Source: Amycolatopsis balhimycina FH 1894
Lineage (GTDB): Bacteria; Actinomycetota; Actinomycetes; Mycobacteriales; Pseudonocardiaceae
Length of the DNA stretch: 64,000 bases
Assembly: GCF_000384295.1 (NCBI RefSeq)
Contig: NZ_KB913037.1
Coordinates: 10,491,508-10,555,507 of the forward strand
Reading direction: 5' to 3'
Every line of letters begins with the position of its first letter. The stretch's first letter is position 1. A program made the translations under genes and the position numbers. Positions 1-7,518 of the stretch are shown one piece after another. The notes under the pieces were generated by a model that was not told the DNA's origin, searched no databases, and was given only the letters and a program-made list of their open reading frames with translations.

Positions 1-80
1 GCCTTGACCAGTTCGTCGAGCAGGTCCTCGTCCGCCGCCATCGCGTCGAGCACCTGCCTGATCAGCGGTGACGCCGGCAC
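1..80 (-). CDS. 5' end of an unidentified protein, runs off the window
   Basis: The first 26 codons of a minus-strand gene begin at a GTG at 80. A GGGAGG-type ribosome site lies five to six bases upstream (86-92). The peptide starts VPASPLIRQVLDAMAADEDL and looks like the acidic, helical start of a cytosolic protein. Too little is visible to name a family. Its upstream region is shared with the divergent gene at 271 and contains a perfect inverted repeat at 97-115. Confidence 0.5.
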   Translation of the reverse strand, partial: MPASPLIRQVLDAMAADEDLLDELVK

Positions 81-96
81 GGCACCTCCCCACCCC

Positions 97-115
97 GTTG
101 TGGCACGGCCACAAC
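97..115. promoter_or_regulatory. Perfect inverted repeat in a divergent promoter region
   Basis: GTTGTGGC and GCCACAAC are separated by three bases. The repeat lies just upstream of the minus-strand start at 80 and between two divergent genes, so it is a plausible operator. No regulator can be assigned. Confidence 0.4.
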
Positions 116-270
116 ACCGTGTGCGCGATGTTGGGCGAGCGGCCCTACCGGAGCGGCTCCGGTGGCCGGTTATCGTGAGAATACCGGACAGTAACCCCGT
201 TCCTCCGCGAACGCGATTCCCTGGCTTTCGCGAGGTCACCACACCTCTTCAGCGTCGAAAGGTGTTTGCC

Positions 271-1539
271 GTGCCCATTTCCCCGAACAGCCGCCGACGG
301 CGGTCCTACCTCTCGCGCCTGGCGTACCTGGTCTCCGCCTCCGCCCTGGTGGCGACCGCTATCGCGGTCCCGGCGAGCGGCGCCCCGGCGGCGCTGCGGG
401 AGGTGATGTTCGTCGGCAACAACTGGGAAGGCACGGCGGACGTCATCCAGTCCCGGGGCTCCTTCGCCCGCATCGGGCGGGTGAACATCATCCCCGACAA
501 GGACCAGCGGCTCGCGGAGATCTACCTGAACCCGGTCAAGCTGGCGTTCTTCCTCGGCATCCGCAACGGCCCCGGTGAGGGGCACGACCAGTTCGTCGAC
601 GACATGTACACCACGCCGGACGGCACTTCGGTGGTCGCGTCGCGGCCGAGCTTCGCCGACGTCGTCTCGATCAGCCTCGCCACCGGCCGGATCAACTGGC
701 GCTTCCCGGTGTCGGGCTTCCGCGCCGACCACATGGCGGTGTCGCCGGACGGCCGCCGCGTCGCCGTCTCGGCCTCGACGTCCAACACCGTGCACGTGCT
801 GGACATCGGCACCGGGCAGCAGGTGGGCTCGTTCGCCACCGGGGACAAGCCGCACGAGAACGTCTTCACCGACGGCGGCCGGTATCTGTGGAACATGTCG
901 ATCGGTGAGGTCAACACCGACCTCGACGACCCCGGCTGGGACTTCACCAAGGGGGACCGGCACATCACCGTCGTCGACGCCGCCACCTTCCGCCAGGTCA
1001 AGGTGATCGACATGCGGCAGCGGCTCGACGCCTTCGGGCGCAGCGACCTTTCGGACGCCGTCCGGCCGGTCGCGTTCACCCCGGACGGGTCGAAGCTGTA
1101 CTTCCAGGTTTCGTTCTTCAACGGCTTCGCCGAGTACGACGTCGCGACCGACAAGATCACGCGGGTCAAGGAGCTGCCGAAGAACCCGGCCACCAGCGAC
1201 GACCGCAAGACTTTCGTCAACGACTCGCGCCACCACGGCCTGTCGATGAACCCGGCGGGGACCAAGCTCTGCGTCGCCGGGACCATGGACGACTACGCCA
1301 CGGTCGTCGACCGGACGTCCCTGCAGCCGGGACCGCTGGTGCCCGCGGTGAAGCCGTACTGGGCGACGGTGAGCGGCGACGGCAGCGCGTGCGTGATCTC
1401 CGAGGCCGGCGCGGACCAGGTCACCGCCATCGACTTCGCGACCGGGCGGAAGCTCGTTTCGGTCCCGGTCGGCGACCACCCGCAGCGGGTCCGCATCGGC
1501 CACGTGCCCGACGGCTGGACGGGCCCGGCGACCTCCTGA
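271..1539 (+). CDS. Secreted YncE-like beta-propeller protein
   Basis: A 422-residue protein with an N-terminal export signal: an Arg-rich start (SRRRRSYLSRL) followed by a hydrophobic stretch ending near PASGAPA, about residues 10-40. The rest is made of repeated blade-like units of the YncE/lactonase-type seven-bladed propeller, such as VSPDGRRVAVSASTSNTVHV, FTPDGSKLYF and VSGDGSACVISEAGADQVTAI. Proteins of this family bind ligands or act as lactonase-like or scaffold proteins outside the cell; no catalytic residues can be pinned here. The GTG at 271 is chosen because GAAAGG lies eight bases upstream and translation gives a clean signal peptide; the open frame extends further upstream without a better start. 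It ends in a large convergent hairpin. Confidence 0.7.
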   Translation: MPISPNSRRRRSYLSRLAYLVSASALVATAIAVPASGAPAALREVMFVGNNWEGTADVIQSRGSFARIGRVNIIPDKDQRLAEIYLNPVKLAFFLGIRNGPGEGHDQFVDDMYTTPDGTSVVASRPSFADVVSISLATGRINWRFPVSGFRADHMAVSPDGRRVAVSASTSNTVHVLDIGTGQQVGSFATGDKPHENVFTDGGRYLWNMSIGEVNTDLDDPGWDFTKGDRHITVVDAATFRQVKVIDMRQRLDAFGRSDLSDAVRPVAFTPDGSKLYFQVSFFNGFAEYDVATDKITRVKELPKNPATSDDRKTFVNDSRHHGLSMNPAGTKLCVAGTMDDYATVVDRTSLQPGPLVPAVKPYWATVSGDGSACVISEAGADQVTAIDFATGRKLVSVPVGDHPQRVRIGHVPDGWTGPATS

Positions 1540-1550
1540 TTCGCGCAAGT

Positions 1551-1601
1551 TCGTGAAGGCCACCTTGAGGAACTTCAAGTTCCTCAAGGTGGCCTTCACG
1601 A
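1551..1601. terminator. Perfect 25-bp-arm palindrome between convergent genes
   Basis: A stem of two 25-base arms around a single central base (1576), reading TCGTGAAGGCCACC at the left edge and mirrored perfectly on the right. It fills the gap between the stop of the plus-strand propeller gene (1539) and the stop of the minus-strand gene (1605), so it probably terminates both. It has no T-tract. It belongs to a class of TGAA/TTCA palindromes also found at 3457, 7447 and 62022. Confidence 0.75.
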
Positions 1602-1604
1602 GCT

Positions 1605-2039
1605 TCAGGAGATGGCGAAGGCCGCGGTCAGCCAGCCGCGGACCTCTTCGTCCACATCGGACACGGCGCGCAGGCTCAGCTTGTGCCCGACGCGCGGCCC
1701 GCTCGCCCAGTTCGCCGGGGCGATGCGGGCCGTTTCGATCGGCCGCGGCAGCCACAGGTACACCAGGACGTCACGCGACCGCGGGCGCAGCTCGGCCAGC
1801 TTCCGGTCCCGTTTGAGGAACACCCCGACTTTGACGGCGTCTTCGTGGACGTCGCCGAGGGTGCGCAGATGCCCGACGACGGCGTCGTAGACCGCACGCT
1901 GCCACGGAGCCTTGCCGGCGAACGTCTCGTCGACGGTGCAGCCGGGGACGCACGTGTGCCCCTGGCGGGCGCGCGCGAACTCGCGGTCGCAGCGCGGGCA
2001 CGTCCACCGGGTCGGCATGCCGTCCAGGATGGCACTCAC
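1605..2039 (-). CDS. DUF5655-type protein with N-terminal Cys motif
   Basis: A 144-residue cytosolic protein. It opens with a small Cys/His motif (WTCPRCDREF then HTCVPG) that could bind zinc. This is followed by a DUF5655-like domain with WQRAVYDAVVGHL near the start and VGVFLKRDRKLAELRPRSRD and VYLWLPRP in the middle. The biochemical role of this family is not known to me. The GTG start at 2039 overlaps the TGA of the upstream MarR gene (GTGA), indicating translational coupling; an internal ATG at 2018 is an alternative start. Confidence 0.65.
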   Translation of the reverse strand: MSAILDGMPTRWTCPRCDREFARARQGHTCVPGCTVDETFAGKAPWQRAVYDAVVGHLRTLGDVHEDAVKVGVFLKRDRKLAELRPRSRDVLVYLWLPRPIETARIAPANWASGPRVGHKLSLRAVSDVDEEVRGWLTAAFAIS

Positions 2040-2500
2040 AGTGCCGCCGGGCCGAGCGCCGGGATGGTGGCGGCCGCGTGCACCAGCTGCCGGGCCGCCG
2101 CGCCCGCGGCGGCCCGCTGCGACGGCGGCAGCTTGTCCAGCAGCGCGCCCAGCGCGGCGTGCCGGCGGTCGAGCATCCGCGCCACGATCTCGTGCCCGGT
2201 CTCGGTGACCTCCAGCGTGACGACGCTGCGGTTGCCGGGGCTGCGGCCGCGAGCCACGTAGCCGAGGGCTTCCAAGCGGTCGGCCAGCCGCGTCACCGAG
2301 GACGCGTTGACGCCCATCGCCACCGCCAGCTGCGAACTCGGGACCCGGCCGAGGCGGTCGAGGATCAGCAGCAGCCGCGACTGCGGGAACGACACCTCGG
2401 GTGGGGCCGCGTGCGCGCATTCCCACGCGATCCCGACCAGGACCACGGTGAGGCTGTCGAGCGCGGCCACATCCGGGTCGGCGTCTTGGATGGGTTGCAT
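2036..2500 (-). CDS. MarR-family transcriptional regulator
   Basis: A 154-residue winged-helix regulator. The MarR core is clear: SFPQSRLLLILDRLG, then the recognition region VAMGVNASSVTRLADRLEALG and the wing GRSPGNRSVVTLEVTETG, followed by a C-terminal dimerisation helix. Proteins of this type usually repress their own operon and release DNA on binding small phenolic or oxidative ligands. It is co-transcribed with the DUF5655 gene. The ATG at 2500 is chosen as the start that gives a normal-length MarR; the frame is open further upstream. A CTTGC-N5-GCAAG inverted repeat lies ten bases upstream, well placed for autoregulation. Confidence 0.85.
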   Translation of the reverse strand: MQPIQDADPDVAALDSLTVVLVGIAWECAHAAPPEVSFPQSRLLLILDRLGRVPSSQLAVAMGVNASSVTRLADRLEALGYVARGRSPGNRSVVTLEVTETGHEIVARMLDRRHAALGALLDKLPPSQRAAAGAAARQLVHAAATIPALGPAAL

Positions 2501-2509
2501 GCCGCAATA

Positions 2510-2524
2510 CTTGCCAACCGCAAG
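2510..2524. promoter_or_regulatory. Candidate MarR operator (CTTGC-N5-GCAAG)
   Basis: A perfect 5-base inverted repeat immediately upstream of the MarR start codon, in the position expected for an autoregulatory site. The second MarR gene in this window (start 25688) also has a TTGC/GCAA palindrome upstream. Confidence 0.45.
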
Positions 2525-2721
2525 AGCATCGGTCAAGATGGACATCCCCGGCGCTCGCCGGCGGTTCCGGCCGTCTCGGCCGCAGCTCAATTTTTCGTGG
2601 CCGAAGGCTGCTCCCTGCGCTGAATCCGTTGGCACGTAAGACATTCATAAGGATTTCGCTGAACCTCCCCGCGACGACGTCCGTGTACCCCGTACCGAAC
2701 TGTCGTCAGAAGGAGGAACCC

Positions 2722-3435
2722 ATGCCGGATCACCGTGGCATGACGGGCCGCGCCAAGGCCCGGACCGCGCTGGTCGTGGTGGCCACGCTCGCCGTGGTCG
2801 GCGTGGGCTCGGTCATGGTGCTGAACGCCAGCGCCCAGACCGCGCCCGGCTCGACGCAGGCGCAGGTCCCGGCGCACAGCCCGGGCATGGCCGGCATGCA
2901 GCTGGGCTCGGCCGCCCAGCCCGGGGCCGCGAACGACGTGGCCGGCGCCGGACCGGTCACCGAGCTCGACAAGACGTTCCTTGTCAAGGTCCGCCAAGCC
3001 GGGCTCTGGGAGATCCCCGCGGGCGACCTCGCGCAGACCCACGCCAGCAGTGAACAGGTGAAGCGCGCCGGGCTGCACCTGCTGGACGGGCATTCGCACC
3101 TCGACCAGCTCGTCCGCGAGGACGCGAAGATCCTCGGCGTGACACTCCCGGACCTGGCCACCCCCGAGCAGCAGGGCTGGGTCCGCCAGCTGACCAACGC
3201 CCAGGGCCTGGAGTTCGACAAGCTGTTCGCGAACCTGCTCCGCGCGTCGCACGGCAAGATCTTCGCGACCATCGCCGAAGTCCGCGCCGGCACGCAGAAC
3301 GACGTCATCCGGCGGCACGCGACGCAGGCGAACCAGACCGTCCTCGACCACATGACGGTCCTGGAGGACACCGGGCTGGTCGACGCGACCACGATCGCCG
3401 ACGTCGCCGCGGCGGTGAACCCGCCGGCGAAGTGA
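2722..3435 (+). CDS. DUF4142 (ferritin-like) secreted/anchored protein
   Basis: A 237-residue protein with a hydrophobic N-terminal segment (ALVVVATLAVVGVGSVMVLNA, about residues 18-37) acting as signal or anchor. A low-complexity Ala/Gln/Met linker follows (including SPGMAGMQLG), then a helical DUF4142 domain: DKTFLVKVRQAGLWEIPAGD, SEQVKRAGLHLLDGHSHLD and FANLLRASHGKIF. DUF4142 is a ferritin-like four-helix family of unknown function, often extracytoplasmic. The ATG at 2722 follows an excellent AGGAGG site. The gene stands alone and ends at a convergent hairpin. Confidence 0.8.
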   Translation: MPDHRGMTGRAKARTALVVVATLAVVGVGSVMVLNASAQTAPGSTQAQVPAHSPGMAGMQLGSAAQPGAANDVAGAGPVTELDKTFLVKVRQAGLWEIPAGDLAQTHASSEQVKRAGLHLLDGHSHLDQLVREDAKILGVTLPDLATPEQQGWVRQLTNAQGLEFDKLFANLLRASHGKIFATIAEVRAGTQNDVIRRHATQANQTVLDHMTVLEDTGLVDATTIADVAAAVNPPAK

Positions 3436-3456
3436 CGACGGGGTTCTCGCACGTCG

Positions 3457-3501
3457 TGAACGACTCTTTCACCTCGTCCGACGACAGGAAAGAGTCGTTC
3501 A
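3457..3501. terminator. Hairpin between convergent genes (14-bp arms)
   Basis: TGAACGACTCTTTC and its exact complement flank a 17-base loop. It sits between the stop of the DUF4142 gene (3435) and the stop of the minus-strand regulator (3520), so it is a likely bidirectional terminator of the TGAA palindrome class. Confidence 0.7.
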
Positions 3502-3519
3502 TGACACCGCCGCCGCGCT

Positions 3520-5313
3520 CTACCGGGCCGGGGGCACGATGCCGTACTCGTGGATCTTGCGGTAGATCGTCGCCCGGGAGATGCCGAGCAGCTTGGCCGC
3601 GCGGACCTTGTTGCCGTCCGCGTCTTCGAGGCACCGCACGATGGCGTCCCGCTCGATCGACTCGAACCGGTTGAGCGGCCGCCGCGTCACCGCGTGGAAC
3701 TCGGCCGGGAGGTCGCCCGGGTGGATGGTGCCCGCGCGGCGGCGCTGGGCCGCCACGCGCAGCACCTGGTGGAGCTGGCCGGTGTTGCCCGGCCACTCCG
3801 CCCGCATCAGCAGGTGCAGCGCCGCCGCCGAGCAGGTCAGCCGGCCGCCGTAGCCGAGCTTGCTCAGCACCAGCGGGACCAGCTCCGCCAGGTCCTCGAC
3901 GTGGTGGCGCAGCGGCGGCACCCGGACTGTCCGTGGGAACGCCTTGAGCAGCTCGGCCAGCGCCGGCTCGGTCTCGGCCTCCGGCACGAGGGTGGCCACC
4001 ACCCATGGCGCGCCCGGGTCCTCGCGCAGGGTCCGCAGGACCGCGGCCAGCGCGGTGGCCGCCGGGGCCGTCAGGCGATCGGCGTGCCGGATCACCAGCG
4101 TACGGATCGGGGCTTCGGCGTGTTCGCGCAGCAGCGCGTCCCAGTCCGTGCCGGGCGCCGCGTCAACGGTGAGCAGCCGAGCCGCCGGGTGGTGCCGCTG
4201 GTGCAGGCCCTTGGCCAGGGTCAGCTTGCCGGAGCCCGGCTCGCCCTCCAGCGCGACCCACTCGCCGCGCCGGTGGCCGGTGTCGAGGTCGTGGCCGCAG
4301 CGCAGCCACAGCGGCGCCGAGCCGACGACGCCCGGCAGGTACAGGGGCACCGTCGGCGTCGCCGCCGCGAGCGTCTCGTCCGCTTCGATGAGTTTCACCG
4401 ACAGGACGCCGCCCGCGGTGTCGGTCGCCCGCTGCCCCGGGACGCGGCGGCAGAAGACGCGGACCCGCAGGCCACTGGACAGGGCCAGGGTCGCCGGCGT
4501 CCGCCGTCCCTCGGCCAGCGCTTCGGTGGCGTGGCCGAGCAGGACCGACTGGTCGGCCGGGTCGAGCAGCTGCCGGGCCCGGTCGTTCATCATCACGATG
4601 TCGTCGTTGAACGCCAGCACGATGCCGGTCCACCGGCGGCACGTCTGCAGGTAGGCCTGGAAGAGGATCATCTCCCGCAGGTCGCTGTGCCGCAGCAGGG
4701 CCTGGCGGATCTGCTCGGCCGTCGAGCGGGCCAGCGCGACGAGCAGGCCGCCCGCGTCCTTGTACCAGCAGGTGAGGTCGACCGCGCCGACCTTCTTGCC
4801 CGAGATCGGGTGGTGGATCGGCACGCCCGCGCACGCCAGGTTCTCCAGGTGCTCGGCGTAGTGCTCGTGGCCGAACACCGTCGTCGGGCGGCCGTCCTCC
4901 AGCGCGGTGCCGATGCCGTTGGTCCCGACGGACTGCTCGCCGTAGCTGAACCCGGGCACCAGCTCGACGCGCTCCAGGTGCCGGGCCAGGTCGGCGTCGC
5001 CGGTCCGCTGGGTGAGCACGACGCCGCTCGCGTCGGTGAGGATGAGGCTGATCGGCTGGCCTTCGAACTGCTCGCCGAGCTTGTGCAGCACCGGCTCGGC
5101 GCCGCGGACCAGGGGGCTGTCCGGGTGCTGGTCGCCGAGGTAGAGCGGGTCGATCCGGTCGGCTTCGACCCGGAACTCCCGCGAACGCCGCCACGAGGCG
5201 AGGATCGTCTGCCGGACCGCGCCGTCCGGCACCGGTTCGGCGGTCAGGAAGCGCACCCGGCTGCGGGCCAGTTCGCCGTCGGCGAGCAGGGTGCCGGGCG
5301 CCATCTCGTCCAC
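3520..5313 (-). CDS. mimR: AcoR/MimR-type activator of the propane monooxygenase operon
   Basis: A 597-residue regulator with the layout of bacterial enhancer-binding proteins. The N-terminal sensory part contains a GAF-like region (GFSYGEQSVGTNGIGTALE, HHPISGKKVGAVDLTCWYKD), about residues 40-210. An AAA+-like central region has a Walker A sequence GEPGSGKLT. The C-terminal Fis-type HTH is KVRAAKLLGISRATIYRKIH. The GAFTGA loop needed to contact sigma-54 is absent and the Walker B region is poor (TLVIRHADRL). Actinobacterial relatives such as MimR act without sigma-54. The gene is divergent from the prm operon, and GTCTCA-N3-TGAGAC boxes in both upstream intervals are its likely targets. The GTG at 5313 follows GGGAGG. 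The symbol is assigned from family and position. Confidence 0.8.
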   Translation of the reverse strand: MDEMAPGTLLADGELARSRVRFLTAEPVPDGAVRQTILASWRRSREFRVEADRIDPLYLGDQHPDSPLVRGAEPVLHKLGEQFEGQPISLILTDASGVVLTQRTGDADLARHLERVELVPGFSYGEQSVGTNGIGTALEDGRPTTVFGHEHYAEHLENLACAGVPIHHPISGKKVGAVDLTCWYKDAGGLLVALARSTAEQIRQALLRHSDLREMILFQAYLQTCRRWTGIVLAFNDDIVMMNDRARQLLDPADQSVLLGHATEALAEGRRTPATLALSSGLRVRVFCRRVPGQRATDTAGGVLSVKLIEADETLAAATPTVPLYLPGVVGSAPLWLRCGHDLDTGHRRGEWVALEGEPGSGKLTLAKGLHQRHHPAARLLTVDAAPGTDWDALLREHAEAPIRTLVIRHADRLTAPAATALAAVLRTLREDPGAPWVVATLVPEAETEPALAELLKAFPRTVRVPPLRHHVEDLAELVPLVLSKLGYGGRLTCSAAALHLLMRAEWPGNTGQLHQVLRVAAQRRRAGTIHPGDLPAEFHAVTRRPLNRFESIERDAIVRCLEDADGNKVRAAKLLGISRATIYRKIHEYGIVPPAR

Positions 5314-5401
5314 GTGACCTCCCGTTTCCCGCGGCCCACGTGGGTGCGGGCACACCCGTTGTGCCGCCCGTCCAGCCTAGGCGTGCGGCGCCGGTGCCGG
5401 T

Positions 5402-5416
5402 GTCTCAAATTGAGAC
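5402..5416. promoter_or_regulatory. Activator box 1 (GTCTCA-N3-TGAGAC)
   Basis: GTCTCAA and TTGAGAC flank a single base, a perfect 15-bp dyad between the divergent regulator (start 5313) and the 76-aa gene (start 5451). The same 6-3-6 dyad recurs at 5693-5707. It is a probable binding site of the neighbouring AcoR/MimR-type activator. Confidence 0.65.
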
Positions 5417-5450
5417 GCTCCCGGCGGCGCGGCGGCGGTGCGATGGAGCC

Positions 5451-5681
5451 ATGGCCGCCGAGACGTACAACCCCTGGACGATCGTGAACCTGGTCTTCGC
5501 GCACCTGGCCGAGCAGGGGCTGCATCCCGCCCTCGGCGCGGACGGCCACCCCGGCGAACCCGCCGCCGCGCTGCTGCGCACCTTCGGGATCGTGCCGACC
5601 GTCGAAGGTGACGCGCGGGTGCAGGCCGGGATCCACGACGAGCTCGCCGCCCTGCGCGCGCGGCTGCTCGACACACCCTGA
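5451..5681 (+). CDS. Small conserved-looking protein of the prm locus
   Basis: A 76-residue, acidic cytosolic protein beginning MAAETYNPWTIVNLVFAHLA, followed by GLHPALG, then AALLRTFGIVPTVEGDARVQ and a C-terminal helix ELAALRARLLDTP. No domain is recognised. It lies between two copies of the activator box, in the same direction as prmA, so it is probably expressed with the monooxygenase. The ATG at 5451 fits the start of compact coding; no strong ribosome site is visible. It could be an accessory or regulatory partner, but the sequence gives no function. Confidence 0.6.
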   Translation: MAAETYNPWTIVNLVFAHLAEQGLHPALGADGHPGEPAAALLRTFGIVPTVEGDARVQAGIHDELAALRARLLDTP

Positions 5682-5692
5682 GCAGCGGTTCT

Positions 5693-5707
5693 GTCTCAGA
5701 TTGAGAC
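5693..5707. promoter_or_regulatory. Activator box 2 upstream of prmA
   Basis: GTCTCA-GAT-TGAGAC, the same dyad and spacing as the box at 5402-5416. It lies 79 bases before the prmA start. No sigma-54 -24/-12 promoter is visible between box and gene; a sigma-70-like TTAATG at 5730-5735 is possible. Confidence 0.65.
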
Positions 5708-5709
5708 CC

Positions 5710-5726
5710 GCGTCCGCCGCGGACGC
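5710..5726. promoter_or_regulatory. Perfect dyad next to activator box 2
   Basis: GCGTCCGC and GCGGACGC flank one base, starting three bases after the second activator box. It could be a second operator or a short 5'-leader hairpin upstream of prmA. Confidence 0.35.
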
Positions 5727-5785
5727 CCCCTTAATGGTGAACGCAGGACGCCCCGGGCGGCGAACCACGGATAAGGAGCTGATCC

Positions 5786-7435
5786 ATGAGTCGCCAGAGT
5801 GTGGCGAAAGCCCACCAGAAGATCCAGGAACTGTCGTGGGAACCGGCGTACCACACCCCGGTTTCGCACTACGGCACCGACTACACCTTCCAGAAGGCCA
5901 AGAAGAAGGACCCGTTGAAGCAGGTCCTCCGCTCGTACTTCCCGATGCAGGAGGAAAAGGACCACCGGGTCTACGGCGCCGAGGACGGCGCGATCCGCGG
6001 CAACATGTTCCGTCAGGTCCAGGAGCGCTGGCTGGAGTGGCAGAAGCTGTTCCTGTCGATCATCCCGCTGCCGGAGATCTCCGCGGCGCGGGCGATGCCG
6101 CTGCTGTTCCGCACGGTCCCGAACCCGGAACTGCACAACGGCCAGGCGATCCAGATGATCGACGAGGTCCGGCACTCGACGATCCAGCAGAACCTCAAGC
6201 GTCTGTACATGCAGAACTACATCGACCCGGCGGGCTTCAACTCGAGCCTGCGCAACTTCCAGAACGACTACTGCGGCACCATCGGCCGCCAGTTCGCGGA
6301 AGGCTTCATCACCGGGGACGCCATCACCGCGGCGAGCATCTACCTCACGATCGTCGCCGAAACGGCGTTCACGAACACGCTGTTCGTCGCCATGCCGGCC
6401 GAAGCCGCCGCGAACGGCGACTACCTGCTGCCGACGGTGTTCCACTCGGTCCAGTCCGACGAATCCCGCCACATCAGCAACGGCTACGCGACGCTGCTGA
6501 TGGCGTTGTCCGACGAAAGCAACCACCAGCTGCTCGAACGCGACCTGCGCTACGCGTGGTGGAACAACCACGCCGTCGTCGACGCGGCGATCGGCACGTT
6601 CATCGAGTACGGCACCAAGGACCGCCGCAAGGACCGCGAAAGCTACGCGGAAATGTGGCGCCGCTGGATCTATGACGACTACTACCGCTCGTACCTGGTC
6701 CCGCTCGAGAAGTACGGGCTCGTCATCCCGCACGACCTCATCGAAGAAGCCTGGAACCGGATCTGGAACAAGGGCTACGTCCACGAAGTCGCGCAGTTCT
6801 TCGCCACCGGGTGGCTCGCCAACTACTGGCGCATCGACCCGATGACGGACAAGGACTTCGAGTGGTTCGAGTACAAGTACCCGGGCTGGTACGACAAGTA
6901 CGGCAAGTGGTGGGAGAACTACAACCGCCTCGCGACGCCGAACGGGCACCACCCGATCGTCGCCGAGGACGTCGGCTACGTGTACCCGCACCGCTGCTGG
7001 ACCTGCATGGTGCCGTGCCTCATCCGCGAGGACATGGTGGTCGACGAGGTCGACGGCCAGCACCGGACGTACTGCTCGGAGACCTGCCGCTGGACCGACG
7101 CCGAGGCGTTCCGGCCCACCTACCAGGGCCGCAACACGCCGAACATGGGCCAGCTGGTCGGCGCCCGCGAGTGGGAGACGCTCTACCACGGCTGGAACTG
7201 GGCCGACGTCGTCTCCGACATGGGCTTCGTCCGCGACGACGGCAAGACCATGGTCGCCCAGCCGCACCTGGACCTCGACCCGAAGAAGATGTGGACGCTC
7301 GACCACCTGCGCCGGATGCCCGAGGTGCAGTCGCCGAACGTGCTGCTCAACCAGATGACCGCCGAGCAGCGCGCCGCGTTCGTGGCCGACTACAACCGCC
7401 AGGGCCCGGCCGGGCGCCCGGCGCCGCAGGCCTGA
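5786..7435 (+). CDS. prmA: Propane 2-monooxygenase hydroxylase, large subunit
   Basis: A 549-residue soluble diiron monooxygenase alpha subunit (PrmA/MimA type). It carries the two carboxylate-histidine metal motifs of the family, [12 protein letters not shown] and [13 protein letters not shown], plus an earlier helix glutamate in the [17 protein letters not shown] region. Length is normal. The subunit holds the non-haem diiron centre that hydroxylates propane to 2-propanol; related enzymes also attack ketones and phenols. A C-terminal Cys-containing stretch ([15 protein letters not shown]) is present. Start ATG 5786 follows AAGGAG. It is the first gene of the monooxygenase operon and is followed by two tandem palindromes before prmB. 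Confidence 0.95.
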   Translation: MSRQSVAKAHQKIQELSWEPAYHTPVSHYGTDYTFQKAKKKDPLKQVLRSYFPMQEEKDHRVYGAEDGAIRGNMFRQVQERWLEWQKLFLSIIPLPEISAARAMPLLFRTVPNPELHNGQAIQMIDEVRHSTIQQNLKRLYMQNYIDPAGFNSSLRNFQNDYCGTIGRQFAEGFITGDAITAASIYLTIVAETAFTNTLFVAMPAEAAANGDYLLPTVFHSVQSDESRHISNGYATLLMALSDESNHQLLERDLRYAWWNNHAVVDAAIGTFIEYGTKDRRKDRESYAEMWRRWIYDDYYRSYLVPLEKYGLVIPHDLIEEAWNRIWNKGYVHEVAQFFATGWLANYWRIDPMTDKDFEWFEYKYPGWYDKYGKWWENYNRLATPNGHHPIVAEDVGYVYPHRCWTCMVPCLIREDMVVDEVDGQHRTYCSETCRWTDAEAFRPTYQGRNTPNMGQLVGAREWETLYHGWNWADVVSDMGFVRDDGKTMVAQPHLDLDPKKMWTLDHLRRMPEVQSPNVLLNQMTAEQRAAFVADYNRQGPAGRPAPQA

Positions 7436-7446
7436 CACGACGGGAA

Positions 7447-7505
7447 GGGCGGCACTTTCACGTGAAAGTGCCGCCCCCAGGTGGGCACTTTCACGTGAAA
7501 GTGCC
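7447..7505. repeat. Two tandem perfect palindromes inside the prm operon
   Basis: Two copies of a perfect palindrome with core CACTTTCACGTGAAAGTG lie at 7447-7476 (30 bp in full) and 7484-7505 (22 bp), offset by 33 bases. They occupy the gap between the prmA stop and the prmB start. As RNA, each arm could fold on itself or pair with the other copy, giving partial termination or an mRNA-processing site. They belong to the same palindrome class seen at 1551, 3457 and 62022. Confidence 0.8.
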
Positions 7506-7518
7506 GGATTGGGGCGGG

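Noticed and set aside
166..187. CCGGT...ACCGG dyad before the beta-propeller gene
   Set aside because: Only five bases per arm with a mismatched interior; expected often in sequence of this GC content.
5708..5785. Sigma-54 promoter upstream of prmA
   Set aside because: No TGGCAC-N5-TTGC-like pair is present in the interval.
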